NCBI GenBank assembly: GCA_002221725.1
Contig: NJFT01000154.1
Coordinates: 1 to 64,000 of the forward strand
Length of the DNA stretch: 64,000 bases
Direction of reading: 5' to 3'
From: Scedosporium boydii
Taxonomy: Eukaryota; Ascomycota; Sordariomycetes; Microascales; Microascaceae
Below the pieces are notes generated by a model, which saw nothing but the letters and a program-made list of their open reading frames with translations, was not told where the DNA came from and did not search any database. Below, one piece after another: positions 33,936-46,265 of this stretch (position 1 is its first letter; each line of letters opens with the position of its first letter). The position numbers and the translations under genes were made by a program.

Positions 33936-35957
33936 GATCTTTATCCCTCCGTTTCTAGAAGATAAGTGAAATAAGACTGATTCACGATTGTCTTAAATAG
34001 TCGAAGGGTAGTTTCAATGTTTCCTGGTCATGTAGAGAATAAGAAAGGAGAGAGAGATAACGGACCGGAAAAGAAAATGCATCCGGTGCGAGGGGACACG
34101 CGCCCAGTTAAGCTTGCTACGCATAGGCCCAGGTCCTGGAGATGCCGTAGGCACTGGCATCCGCACAGCCTGAAGCTTGGCGACGCAGCCTGGTCAGGCC
34201 TTGTTGAATTTCTCAACTTCCTGGCAACAATTTAAGCCAGTAAACATCGCTTTTACACTTTGTATGCATAGTTATTAGCCGCCCAGTGTTTCAGCTCTGC
34301 TGCATCCCCTCAGCCACGCATCTACCCCGAGCAGAGAGGGAGTAGCTATTGGTGTAGATCGAAAATGGACCACTGAGGAAATGGGAAGGCTCGGACCGAG
34401 CAGACACCAGGCCCATCACATGGCCGAGTAAGCCATGGATGATCACTGGGTGCCATTGTTCGTTTCGAGGTTGGAGAGATCCCTTGAGCTTCGTTCCCAG
34501 AGCAGAACCATCAAACATCATAAGGAGGACTCTCCCAAGTGCTTAAGCGAAGCATCCTACCTTGGGAAGACCTTCAGTCGTATATCCATCACAGCTAACC
34601 AGTTCTTAAGGAGGCACTGCTGCGGCTTCCTGCGGGGACAATTCCAGGCCCATTGGCTACGACTATTGAAACGGGGCAGTGCAACCTGCCCGGCCATGTA
34701 GGCGGGAGCATGTTGTTCCATGCCAGGTGACCCGGCACTGTCATTTTCTCTTGGAGAGTAGTGAATTCTGGACAAGAGCTAATGATCTTGAATCAATTGA
34801 TAGCAGGAAATATCGCCTCGGAAGCTCCTTTGCCTTACTAAATCTTCGTAGATAATAAGTTAACTGAGGTGGACAGAGACGTCAGCTTGGGGAAGAAACA
34901 GAGTAGTCCTTCCTTCAAGCTTACCTTAACCTTTTAATTCCCTTAATGACTAGATGGTTTATCTTAAGATAGGGTTCTTTTTTAAGAGAACTTGAGTCGT
35001 CTCCGGCTTGTCTCCGGCTTGTCTCCCCACCTTAACCTTAGGCCTCTTAGCCTTCTCGCCTGTAGCTGTTCCGGCGCATGCCAGCTCCGCTTCCTTTGTG
35101 GCTTTGTAGTTCTCTGGCGCTCTAAGTGTCGGGTCCGAGGTCCTATGTGTCTCTCCTTTTACGGAGGCCGAACATGTTAATCAACAGGAAACAATGGAAA
35201 AATTTGCATGGAAATTTTGTAACAGTGCCGGATCTACAAGACTCTAGAGAGGCTGTCAAGAGAGGCGATTGGAGGAAGATGCAGCAAGAAAAAGCCTGTG
35301 CTCTAATGTTCACAGTTGGGCTAGAGTTGAGCCTGGCCTGGACTGGCCCGCTGGCTGTGCTTTCAAAGGCATTCTTTGACAGATTTAGTGGGCAGGGTTT
35401 AGGAAGTCTAAGAATCTTGGTGGTTGTTCGAAGTCTTGGCTTATTAACACACCACCTGTCCACTACCCAGGCCACCTGGCTGACAGTTTAGCAGCAGGCG
35501 CCCAACTGATTGGCTCTGGTTGCGACTGCGCTTCGATCCTTCCACGTGCCAAGAATTTGCGACATCATCGCCTCCCACTACCCAGACTTCATCACCTCCA
35601 CAGGTGGTCTGGGACTCACGCTCTGCTTATGATGATGGATTATCGATGATCTGAGTAGCTGGCCTAGTCTTCTTAATTGCTTCTTCTACCTCTAGCCTCT
35701 CTCTTGTTTTGTTTCTAGAGCGTACTTTGATGAACATCCACCCCCTGTTCGTTTCTCCTCTCGTCTCTTCGCGCCTCATCTCATAGCTCATGCCCGGGTC
35801 TCCTGGCTTTTAGTTCACTCGCTAGTCACTTATATCACCGGAGAGTCGAAAAACCTCACACGTCCTGGACCGCAGAAAATGTTACAAGAGGCGCTTCAGT
35901 CGACGACAACTCCTCCACAAACACAGCCCCTCCCATGAACCTCCCCCAACCGCCAAG
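33936..35957. other. Gene-free interval between the NLR gene and gpi3
   Basis: 2.0 kb divergent interval with no supported gene. It includes a partial tandem repeat, 2.5 copies of an 11-bp unit GTCTCCGGCTT (34999-35026), and a pyrimidine-rich stretch from about 35650 to 35850 that is probably the gpi3 promoter and leader. Confidence 0.5.
35879..35938 (+). promoter_or_regulatory. Upstream ORF 1 in the gpi3 leader
   Basis: A 19-codon frame, ATG at 35879 and TGA at 35936-35938, lies 20 bases before the gpi3 start codon. Its stop overlaps the next upstream ATG as ATGA. It matters only if transcription starts upstream of 35879, which the sequence alone cannot show. Confidence 0.4.
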
Positions 35958-36084
35958 ATGCCTCGCCGCTCCTACAACATCGCCATGGTCAGCGACTTCT
36001 TCTACCCCCAACCAGGAGGAGTCGAAAGCCACATCTACCAACTCTCCACAAAACTCATCGACCGCGGCCACAAAGTCGTCGTAA
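35935..36084 (+). promoter_or_regulatory. Upstream ORF 2 overlapping the gpi3 start
   Basis: An ATG at 35935, in another frame than gpi3, opens a 49-codon frame that ends with TAA at 36082-36084, inside the gpi3 coding region. Translation of it would bypass the true start at 35958, so it could lower gpi3 output. Confidence 0.4.
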
Positions 36085-37551
36085 TCACCCACGCCTACGG
36101 CAACCGCAACGGCGTCCGCTACCTCACCAACGGCCTCAAGGTCTACTACATCCCCTTCGCCGTCATCTATCGCAACGCCGCCTTCCCCACCGTCTTCTCC
36201 CTGTTTCCCATCCTCCGCAACATCTTCATCCGCGAATGTATCGAGATCGTCCACGGACATGCGGCCCTCAGCGCCCTGGCCCACGAGGCTATTTTGCATG
36301 GGCGAACAATGGGCCTGCGGACTGTGTATACGGATCATTCACTCTTTGGCTTCGCTGATATTGGGAGCATCCTGGCGAATAAGCTGCTGAAGTTTAGCTT
36401 GAGCGATGTAGACCACGTCATTTGCGTCAGCCATACCTGGTATGTCCTAGATCTACACTACATCTTCCTCTTTCCTCTCCAATTCTAACACCTTCTCTCC
36501 CTGCAGCAAAGAAAACACCGTCCTCCGCGCCTCCCTCGACCCCCTCATGGTCTCCGCAATCCCCAACGCCCTCGTCTCCGCCAGCTTCCGCCCCAAAAAG
36601 CCCTCCTCCAAAATAATCCCCCTCCGCCCCAGCGAAACCATCACCATAATCGTCATCTCCCGCCTCTACTACAACAAGGGAACCGACCTCCTCACCGCCG
36701 CCATCCCCCGCATCCTCGAAGACCACCCCAACACGCGCTTCATCATTGCCGGCGACGGCCCCAAAGCCATTGACCTCCAGCAAATGATCGAGCAGAACGT
36801 CCTACAGGACCGCGTCGAGATGCTCGGCGCCATTCGCCATGAGGAGGTCCGCGACGTGCTCGTGCGGGGTCACATCTACCTGCACCCCTCCTTGACCGAG
36901 GCCTTTGGCACCGCCTTGGTCGAGGCGGCTAGCTGTGGGTTGTACGTCGTGTCCACGCGCGTCGGCGGCATCCCCGAGGTGCTTCCCGACCACATGACGG
37001 TTTTCGCGAACCCCGAGGAGGACGACCTCGTCGCCGCCACGGGCCGCGCCATACTACGCATGCGCGCCGGCGAGGTCCGCACCGAACTCTTCCACGAACA
37101 GGTCAAGTCGTACTACTCCTGGGTCGACGTCGCCGCCCGCACCGAACGCGTCTACGACGGAATAACGGGCGAGATCTCCGAAGCCGAATTCTACGGCTCC
37201 GATGCCTCCCGCCCGGACACCCGCTCCCGCATTCCCAGCTTCGCCATGATTGATCGCCTGAAGCGGTACTACGGCTGCGGCATCTGGGCGGGCAAACTCT
37301 TCTGCCTCGTCGTTACGATCGACTACTTGCTCTTCGTCTTTCTCGAGTGGTGGTTCCCCAGGGACTCGATCGATATCACTACGGATTGGCCGAGGAAGAT
37401 TTCTATCGAGGATGCGCCGCCTTCGCCGAGCCATAGGCACGAGGAGGAGCAGGAGGTGGTGGGAGGGGAGAGAGGTGCGGGGCAGGGGGGCTTGGGGAGG
37501 ACTTCTGCTGAGGATTCGGAGGAGCATACGTCGGATGTGTCGCCGCCTTAA
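35958..37551 (+). CDS. gpi3: GPI3/PIG-A, catalytic subunit of GPI-GlcNAc transferase
   Basis: Two exons (35958-36439 and 36507-37551) join as [14 protein letters not shown] to 508 residues. GT4-family glycosyltransferase that moves GlcNAc from UDP-GlcNAc to phosphatidylinositol on the cytosolic face of the ER, the first step of GPI-anchor synthesis. The N-terminus ([18 protein letters not shown]) and [13 protein letters not shown] are typical of PIG-A. The EX7E motif lies in [14 protein letters not shown]. One C-terminal membrane anchor ([17 protein letters not shown]) is followed by a charged tail of about 60 residues that is longer and more acidic than in yeast. The ATG at 35958 matches the family start ([15 protein letters not shown]). 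Two upstream ORFs precede it. Confidence 0.95.
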
Positions 37552-37955
37552 GGGCCTTGTGCGGAAGGGGTAGGAGTTTTAAAAGAGGAAAAGGACTTGG
37601 AAAAGTGTGGGATAGTAATAGATTTAGATACCCTAATCATAATAGCGTTCTCTTTTTTCTTCTTCCGTCTTCTCTTAGTTGGTTTAATCACAAGCCCGAA
37701 ACGTAACTTCTAGCTCTTCTTGACAGAATCGTTTTGCAGAAAGACGCTGGTGGAGTCGGTGCGTAAAATGATACTTGTTATTTCCTTCAGCCCTACATAT
37801 GTTCTCCTCTACAACCATCTCTTGAAGGCTATTTTCTTGTTTAGAAGGACTTTTCTCCCCGCTTCTTCGTGTGTAGCCCAATTCTAATTACAAGCCTAGA
37901 AATCCCCAACCTAGGCTCATTTGTTTTATTTTTATTTTCCAACATCCCTCCTCGT
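37552..37955. other. Convergent intergenic region
   Basis: 404 bases between the stop codons of gpi3 and the aminopeptidase. T-rich, no gene; likely the 3' UTRs of both. Confidence 0.6.
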
Positions 37956-40678
37956 TTACGACATGTATCCATTCGTCGTAAGCCACTCACGCAAAGCCTC
38001 AATATCCCTCTCCCGATACGCCGCCCGTCCCCGAATCTTGTCCTTGACGGTCTGCAGCGTGCGATCGAAAGCCTTGGTATCCTTATCGGCGAAGAAGGCA
38101 TCAATCTCGTCGATGACGCCCGCGTTCGTGAATCCGGGCAGCGAAACCTGGACGAAGCGGTCGAGGACGATGGGGTTACCGAGCTTGGCGACGCAGGCGG
38201 CCCAGTTGTCCTGGAGGTACTTCCACTGGATGCCGCGGGCGATGTGGTTGCCGGCGAGGCCGATGCCGAGGACGTGCATGTCGGCCGAGGGGACGGAGTT
38301 TTCGACGGGGGCGGGAGGGGAGGCGTTGAAGAGGAAGGGGAGGAGGTTATCGCGGATGATGGACTCGTCCTTGACGGCGCCGAGGGCGCTGAGGCAGATG
38401 GTCTTGCCGTCGATGGACTTGGTGTTGAACCACTCGTTCTTCAGGACCTCGACGGCCTTGGCGGGGTTGTTCTTGATAGCAACGTTGTAAACGGCGAGAC
38501 GGAGACTGGGGTGGATCACATCCGAGTCGCGGTCGTCGCACCAGGCATTGAAACGCTTAAGAGCTTCGAGAGTGACGCTGTTGTCCTGAGTTAGCAAATC
38601 ACACCTAGACTTAGGGGAGGGGTCGGGGGGAATACGTACCCAGGATGTCCGTTGAAGCCGGCAGTGGCAATCAACCGTTTCCTCAACATAGAGGTGAGGT
38701 ATGGCTCGCCCTCGGTAAACTCCCAACCAATCTCGTCAACGGCTCCGCTCACGAGCTTAACAGTAAACTTCTCCAAGCCAGCACGAATGGCCTCATCGTC
38801 TCCAAAGACACCCTTGACACGCGCGATGGAGTCAAGGACCTGGCTCCAAACCATGTAGTTGGACTCTTTGGCGAAGCCCTGAACAAAGGAGAGGAGAGAG
38901 GGGGTGCTTCCGTATCCGCTGAAGGCCAGGTCGGCAGTAGAGCCGATGATGGCGATCTTGTCCTCGATGCTCAGGCGGTCGAGCTGCTTAGACAGCTTCC
39001 CGAGGCGCTCGGGAGGGTAGCTGACACGGTAGAAGCCGGTAGAGCCCGAGTTGAGCTTGTAGAAGTCGTCGTCGATACCGCCAATGGTCTCCTCCTTGGT
39101 GGTCAGAGCAAGGGACTGAACGCCCTGGGCTCCGGCCTTGCCCTCGAGCAGGAGAGGGACCCACCAGATGGTCTCGTCTTCCTCGGGCTTGACATCACCA
39201 GTGGCGAGGAAGCGCGACTGGCGGACAGTAATCTCACCGGGGGAGGGCTCCTTGACGCTCAATACGGGGTGACCAATCTTGGAGATCCAGGGGTCCATGA
39301 GAGCGTTGACATCCTGGCCAGAGGCCTCGCTGAGGGCCTGCCAGAGCGCGGAGGTCTTGGCGTTGCCGTAAGCGTGCTTCTTCAGGTAGTTGGAGACACC
39401 CTTGAGGAAGGTCTCAACGCCGAGGTGGTTGGCAAGCATACGGATGGCAGCGCAGCCCTTGAGGTAGCTGATGTTGTCGAAAATCTGGTTGACGTCGAGG
39501 GCATCACGAACGGGCACGTGGATGGCGTGACTGGCGCGAATGCTGTCGAGCTTGAAGGCAGACTCCATACCCTCGTTGACGAACTGGGCCCAGACCTTCC
39601 AGTCGGGGTGGAGGTGGTCAACGGCGTGCCAACCGACCCAGGTGGCGAAGCCCTCGTTGAGCCAGAGCTCATCCCACCAGTCCATGGTGACAAGGTTGCC
39701 GAACCATTGGTGGGCAAGTTCGTGGGCGACGACGTAGGCTACGGAGTTGCGGAACCTCGCGTCGGACTTCTTCTCGTCGAAGAGAACCTGGGTAGTACGG
39801 TAGGTCACGAGACCCCAGTTCTCCATGGCACCATGGGTGAATTCGTGGACGGCGAGCAAGTCAGACTTGGGCAGTGGGTAGTCGATGTCGAAAATCTCCG
39901 AGAAGTAGTCGATAATCTTGGGGGCGTGTTGGAGAGCCCAATTGCCCTGCTCCTTAAGACCGCGGGTAGTGTAGACGCGGACAGGGATGGTCTTACCATT
40001 GTACTGGCGGTCGGTGTAAGCCTCGACGTACTCAAAGTCACCAAAGGCCCAGGCGAGAAGATAGGTGCTCATGATGGGGCTCGTCTCGAAGGAGACCGCC
40101 TGCCAGCCATCCTTTGTCTTCTTGATGTCCTTGACGGGCATGTTGCTGAGAGCAACCTGGTCCTCGGGAATCTCAATCTCGAAGTCGAAAGTAGCCTTGA
40201 GGTTGGGCTCGTCGAAGCACGGGAAGGCACGGCGGGCATCACACGACTCGAACTGGGTGCTGAACATGTAGTGCCAGTCATCGTCGCGGGGGACGGAGGC
40301 GGCGGCGGGAGCAGCGGGCTTGTACTTGCTTCGGTAGAAACCAGCCATCTCATTGTTCATGATACCCTCGAAGCCGATGGACAACACCGCCTTAGAGGTT
40401 GTGGGGAGCTCCTGGTCGAAGACAATGGTGGCACGCTGAGCCCTCTCGTCGTAGGAGAAGTTCGTCGACGACACCTCTTGGCCAGCATCATCGGTGACCT
40501 TGGCACTCGAGAGCTTGATTTCCAGGGCATTGAGCACGACTTCCTTGGTGGGCTTGGTGATCTCGACGGTGATGTCCACGGTTCCCTGGTATGTCCAGTT
40601 CTGAAACTCGAGGTCTCGGAGGGACAGGGCGTAGTGGGAGGGCTTTAGGTTATCGGGGAGAATGTCGCGGTCAGCCAT
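37956..40678 (-). CDS. ape2: M1-family zinc aminopeptidase (Ape2/Aap1, puromycin-sensitive type)
   Basis: Two exons, 40678-38640 and 38577-37956, join to 886 residues. The first intron base follows a GTACGT donor, and a branch-like CTAAC sits close to the acceptor. An alternative acceptor eight bases upstream would break the frame. GAMEN exopeptidase motif at about residue 281, zinc motif HELAH at about 317 and the third ligand Glu in NEGFATW about 19 residues later are all intact. An N-terminal beta domain and the long C-terminal helical (ERAP1-like) domain complete the normal M1 layout. The enzyme removes N-terminal residues from peptides, mostly in the cytosol. The ATG at 40678 (MADRDILPDNLKPSHY) is the first in the frame. 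Confidence 0.95.
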
Positions 40679-41601
40679 GATTGTGGTTGACAATAATCCG
40701 AGTTCGATAGCTTTGGTTGAGGTTCCGATGGTAGAGCAGTGACGGTGGGAGGCAGCAGGGCAGTAGATCTGGTGTGAAGAGAGAAGCAAGGCGGGGTTGC
40801 GAGCGAACGATTGGAAGCTGGGATGGCTGGGATTTGCAGAGATGGCGGGGTTAGCTCAGCTCAGCTCAGCTCCTGATAGCAATGGCGGTGGTAAAAGAGC
40901 TATATGATGATGAAGAGGGGGAGGGGTCTCTAGCGAGGATTTATGCTGGACAAGCAATGGAATTGATGGATGAGATGGGAGGGGAGATAATTGGCAATGG
41001 GGATGAATGGGGAAGAAGACAGCAACACGAAGAAGTCGGCAGGTTTTTGTTTGTTTGGTTGGGGATGTGCGCTTTGCAACGGGTCGGACGACAGAAACGG
41101 CGAGGAAAGTATCAATCAATACGAATGAAGTAATAAGTTCAGTTCAGGTGGGGGCAGATGAGGGGCTTCCATTGAGATTGGGTCTGGCTCGCTCTTGTCG
41201 AGCCTTGGTCTCAGAGCAAAGGTACCAACACCAACCAAAGATGGAGGGAGCATGGAGGCTGGACGGAGACAGGACGGAGGCGGGATGGGGTACATCTCCC
41301 GTTGTAGCGCAGCAATCGATCGATTGATGCCGTCATCAACTGATGTCGACCAGCTGCAGAAGCTTACAGGTACCACTTACAGGTACCCAGTATCACTAGT
41401 GTCCCTAGTATCGGTACCACGTACTCACGTGGTTCGTGAACAAGCTGCCACATCAGGACGTTTGCACTTGCGTACATCAATCCACATCGAGGCACCAGGA
41501 TGATGGAGGGAGACGGATTGATGTGTTATGTCTGCAATTGGGTAATACAACATGAAGAAAGGGAAGAAAAAGAACCCGACAGGTCCGTCCCGAGTGGAAG
41601 C
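40679..41601. other. Intergenic region upstream of ape2
   Basis: 923 bases, no supported gene. It contains a short tandem repeat (AGCTC)4 at 40853-40872, close to the aminopeptidase start, and presumably the ape2 promoter. Confidence 0.5.
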
Positions 41602-42024
41602 TTACCTATACAGCGACGAACACCCATACCTCACAGTTGTGGCTGAGCTTGGCGAATGGGAAGGGTAGGTCGAACGAACGCATGTCGTAGAAAAAGCTCT
41701 CGCCTTCAAGCTCCTCCCAGCATCAGCAGAGCCAAGCTCCCTCCTATGGGAGCCCGCAAAGCCAATTCCATTCTGCCCAGGACCACTCGGGCTATGCACG
41801 CAGCGCCGCCGGCCCGCGGGAGCCGGGGTCCAAGATGTACGCCTCGCCGGTGTTGCCTGTCGCAGCACGGAAGATGCATCGGAAGCTGCAGCACACATCG
41901 TCGAAATCGCACTCGCGCTCGTCGCTCGGGGAAGCTGTCGTCTAATCGTCGTTGTCGTGATATTCGCTAGCGCGCCGCGCGTTGCCGCAAACGGTCGCAA
42001 GCCCAGCTGTCTGAATGGATTCAT
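41602..42024 (-). CDS. Possible small mitochondrial protein, unrecognised
   Basis: An ATG-initiated frame of 140 residues, very poor in acidic residues and rich in Arg, Ser, Thr and Ala. It opens with MNPFRQLGLRPFAATRG and contains ARAFSTTCVRST, a phrase common in fungal mitochondrial presequences. A GT donor is present near the end (ACTGTGAG then GTATGG), so the real gene may splice on and the last residues may be wrong. No domain is recognised. It might be a genuine precursor whose mature part lies in unidentified exons, or a chance GC-rich frame. Confidence 0.35.
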   Translation of the reverse strand: MNPFRQLGLRPFAATRGALANITTTTIRRQLPRATSASAISTMCAAASDASSVLRQATPARRTSWTPAPAGRRRCVHSPSGPGQNGIGFAGSHRRELGSADAGRSLKARAFSTTCVRSTYPSHSPSSATTVRYGCSSLYR

Positions 42025-43213
42025 GGCGAAATCGCTTCAATCGAGCTGGGTTGGCTCTTTCGAAGAGCCCTCCCCCCGTTCCTAATACGTCGTCCGGCGT
42101 CGAGAACAAAAAGACCACTCGGCTGGTGTCTGGTTCGCTAAAGGGTTTAGATATTAGACCATACCGCCAAAGATGGCAGGCGGAGGAAAACGAGAAACTG
42201 CCGGAATGAGGAGAAAATTAGACTCGAAAACGAATGACCATCTCCTTTGGGCAGGTAGAACTAATTCCTGGCCCTTTTGTAGTCGCCAATGGTGGAATAT
42301 GTCGCGAGGCAGATGAGGAAAGGGGGAAAATTCACGTCTCTTCCGCGGCAAGCTTGCGCAGACTGGTCCATCCAGGTCATGCATGGACTTGTACTTTTTT
42401 TTTTTTTTTTTTTTTTGTCTCGCTCTTTTCGATCCGCCTTGGGTGAGGTCTGATTTTTGCACTGTACCCACCTATGTCGCGCAAGTAAAATGGCGTGCAT
42501 ACAGTGTCAATAGGCCGCTGAATTGCCCTCCAATTGTCTTCAACCGATGCCAGGCGTACATACGATGAAGACACTGTCCACTTTCTTGACAACATCTCCA
42601 AGAAGTCCTGGAATCATGGACGTCAGTTGATCGGTGATGTTTTGAGAAGAAAGCGAACTCAACTCGAGTAATATTCCAATTCTTTTACTTCCTATCAAGT
42701 ACCTGGCCGCGCAATGCAATCCTCTTTAACGTCACCATCTTCTTCTAGGACTGACTTCTTCCCTTGCATATATAAAATACACACATAACTCGATGTACGT
42801 TCAAGAGTCGAAATCGAAAAAGCAGAAAGAAGAAGGGAAAGGCAGGGAAAACGATAATATCTAGACGCCGTAACACATACACACACAACCCGTTCCCAAG
42901 GGGATAGAAAGTAGAAGTAGAGAAGAACGACGAGAAAGAGTAAGGACAATTGGATATGCTCGATACGTAAAACATGAAGAAATGACTCGGAATTTTGTAT
43001 CCCCGCCAATGCTTTCTGAGCTCTTGCCCATTCTATAATCCCCATGCTTGCCGGCCTCGCTTCGCCTTCCTCAAGTGCTCCCAGAAAAAAAAAAAGATAC
43101 CCTTTTATACGCCGCACTCCAATTGAACATTCAATGTCTCTTCCTTCCATGCCATGTATCGTAACAACATACTAATAGAAGACGTCACAATCCGCGGTCT
43201 CGTATGTATATTT
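42025..43213. other. Intergenic region downstream of the PTP gene
   Basis: 1.2 kb with a T22 run at 42395-42416 and AT-rich DNA from 42650 to 43200 that is likely the 3' UTR of the phosphatase. No gene seen. Confidence 0.5.
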
Positions 43214-46200
43214 CTACCCCTCTCTCCGAACCTGAAGGCTTCCACTCCTCATGCGGCCCCGGTGGGCCGTGTCGCCGTTATTCTCGCGGTCCTGGACCCT
43301 CCAGAGCCATTCGAGAACCGTCTCGTAGCAGAGCACAAACTGCCGTAGGCTCTGCACCATACTAAGACGCTGCCGACGGAAGTCTTCGACCGTCCGCTGC
43401 ACCAGGTCGATCGTGTCGTCACTAATCCAAGAGAGGTCGAGCGGAGGGATCTCCAGCGATGTCCGTCTGGAGAGTGTCTTCGCGCTGGAGTGCCGACTTA
43501 GCAAAGCCCGCCCAGAACTGCTGTCAGAGAAGGGGCTCGTGACCGAAGACATGCGAGATATCGGCGACCGTGGGGTGGGAGTTGAATCATCCATGTCTAC
43601 GTCCTTGTCGGTGTCCGTGTGTGCCGTGCCGTTGTTGAGCTTGCTATTCCTCTTGCTCAATCTCTGGCGCTTGAGCATATCAATAACGCTGTCCACTGTG
43701 CAGAATGTGCCCGTTCTGCCACATCCGGCGGAACAGTGAACGAGCACCGGCCTCGCTCGGCGATCGCATTCCGGGTCGTCGGTCCACGGCATGGAAGCTA
43801 AGTTAGGGTTCCTAGAATTACCAACGGATGTCGTCTCAACCGGGAGCGAACCGCGCTGCATCGCATTGGCCAGCTGAACCAGCGCGAGCAGGTGAGATGG
43901 CTGCGCTGGTGCGCCGAAATCAGGCCACGACGGGTAGTGTAAGTGCGTAATCTCTCGCATAGGCTCAAATGGATGCGCTGCGTGGGAGAGGGCAAACTTC
44001 CGAATGATGACGTAGGGAGTCTCTCCAGCAGAGCGTTGAGCCTGCGGGCTAGCACCCGACGAGGAAAAGGCCGCATCAAACGCCGTCGTAGTATGGGCGC
44101 GTCGACGGCCCATTTCTGCTGCAGAGGTTGGTGGCTGTGGCGTAGACGAGTCGCTTGATTGCTTCTTATCTATGTCCAGCGATACCTTTGTCTCCGAGAG
44201 CATCCTGAGCCTAAGCAGTCCATACTCTCGGTTTCTCCAGTATGCGTGACACTTTAATTGACCACCCTCAGACTCCGCCGTTAACATTACAATGACCCGG
44301 ACATCTTGATCCCATATGACAGACCAGAAATCCTAAAGGGAAAATTCAAGTTAATTTCAAAACGACTGTAATTTGGGTCTTATAGATGAAGAGCGTTAGA
44401 TTGCGTACCTCAAATGTCGCTGGAAGAGGGCCTTGGGAAGCGAGATATCTCTTATTACTCCCAGATGCTTTGACGTGGCTGGCATTAATGTAATCGCATC
44501 TCCCATCGCCCTGACACGGGAGCTTCACACGCGAATGTTCAAAAGGAAGAATATCTTTGTACCTATTTTTCCCTCCTTGTTCAATCCCGCAGAGTTGAAC
44601 GGTGTCCGGTTGACAACACGAGGGATCTCGGTTCATCATCGAGTAGGCTTGCTTCATCCGTGACTGCTCGCAAAGTTCGATATTCAGGAACTTGTCCGAG
44701 ACCTTCTTACCGTGGTTCTTTGCTTCCGTCGCATCTCGCAACCATCGCGGAAGGGTGGGCGATTCCAGACCCTTGGGTTTCTCGATATCCATTTGGCCCA
44801 CGCCATTGGCAAGCTCCATATTCTGCCGGATGTTAGAGAAGAAGGGATTCGGAGTGTTGGAGGCCACGGGAAGGAGGACGCCGCCAATCACAGGGGCCAA
44901 TCCTAAGGGACCGGCACAAGTCCCGTTGGGCGAGACAGGGCTATCGGGCGTAGGAGCGTAAATCAATTCGGGATATTCTTCTTCGAATAGTCTGAAGCCT
45001 CCTCGTAGAATGTACGTGTTGCCTTTGTACCCCTCGTTGGTGAATTTCTTGATCATATTCATCGGTGTCATCGCCTCAGTCTTTTCCGATGAGAATGCGT
45101 CGTAGACAACCAGGCAGTCCGTTTCCCGCCATCGAGAAAAGAGCCCCTGCTGCTCTGGGCGCTGGAAGGTCTGTTGTAATTTCTGGAGGTTAAATGTGGC
45201 TCGTTTTAATAACGTGGTCGGGATACAGAGGTTCAGTGCAGTCCGAATATGGGATTGGGCATAGCTCTGGGCCGACCGGACATCGAGGAGAAGCATCCGT
45301 ATGTTACTATCCTCCACCATGTCGCACAGCTGACTCGGCATAATCATCGTCGGGCCACCGTCGATCTTTGGCGGCGTGGAATGCGGCCTCGGGGTGTTGG
45401 AACAGATCGGCGGGGATATCATATCGGGCCTGTTGCCCATGGTGGATAAACGAGGATCCCTGTTCTCGACCTTGGACAGTACCATGGGCTGCTGTGGTAA
45501 TTCGAGGTCCACATCTGCAGAATCGGGAACCGACAGATTAACGCTCGGGAGCGGGGCTAGACAGGCCTCAGAATTTCGCTTAGAATCCCCAGAGACATAG
45601 GCTGAGTCATGCAAGCTATCCTGGTCTACATCCATGCGGTCAGCTTGTGCAGAACAGTTACTATCCGCCTTGGTGGGAGGCGTGTCTAAGCTTGTTGGAG
45701 AATCATTGGCGTAGGTTTGCCAGCGAGGTGGCTTGGGTCGGATGGGCGACTTGATTGGGGTCAGCGAAGGCTGAGACATGTACGTCGTGGTTGAGAGACT
45801 GATGCCTTTTCCCCGATAGGCATCAACCTGCTTCTTAAAGGCTTCGAATTCGGGATTGGCATCGAGAGGAACCGACTTGGGGAGAGCAGTTGCAAATGAC
45901 TTGACGGATGATGAAGGAGGACTCCAGTTGTAACGGGGCATTTGCGACGAGTCTCGCGGGTCAACGGAATCATCCACCGCCAAGCCAAAGTAGCTCGGGC
46001 TTGAAGAGCGTTTCTCTGAGGAACCACGCCCTGGTGATAGCCTCGGGGGATGAGGCTGGCCAACTGAATAAGGCATTTTAGGAGAGATCGATGGTGTGGT
46101 AGGCCGCGGGCCTTTCGAGGTACGAAGAGAAGGGGGGCCCGTATGAGTATTTGAGGAAGAAGAGTGAGAGTGGGAAGACCCTTGTGACACACTTGAAGGG

Positions 46201-46265
46201 GTCTGTCTTCCCGGGGTCTTCATAGTATAGAGGTAGGGTGTACGTTCGGTTCTCGAATCCGGCAT
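43214..46265 (-). CDS. Protein tyrosine phosphatase with N-terminal rhodanese domain (Pyp1/PtpA type, MAPK phosphatase)
   Basis: Two exons, 46265-44409 and 44332-43214, join in phase to 991 residues. The first 300 residues are Ser/Pro-rich and disordered. A rhodanese/Cdc25-like domain covers about 305-435; at its active-site position VVYD is followed by AFSSEKTE, so it lacks the catalytic Cys. A basic segment (TTLLKRATFNL) resembles the kinase-interaction motif of MAPK phosphatases. The classical PTP domain starts near 540: SWPDFGAP (WPD loop, about 753), then VHCSAGCGRTGTFC (catalytic Cys near 820). Low-complexity Ser/Thr/Asp insertions lie after the signature. Fission yeast Pyp1/Pyp2 and Aspergillus relatives dephosphorylate stress MAP kinases; that role is inferred. 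The ATG 14 codons downstream (MKTPGRQTP) is an alternative start. Confidence 0.9.

Noticed and set aside
38645..40648. 667-codon plus-strand frame opposite the aminopeptidase
   Set aside because: Antisense shadow caused by GC-biased codon usage; the M1 motifs are on the minus strand.
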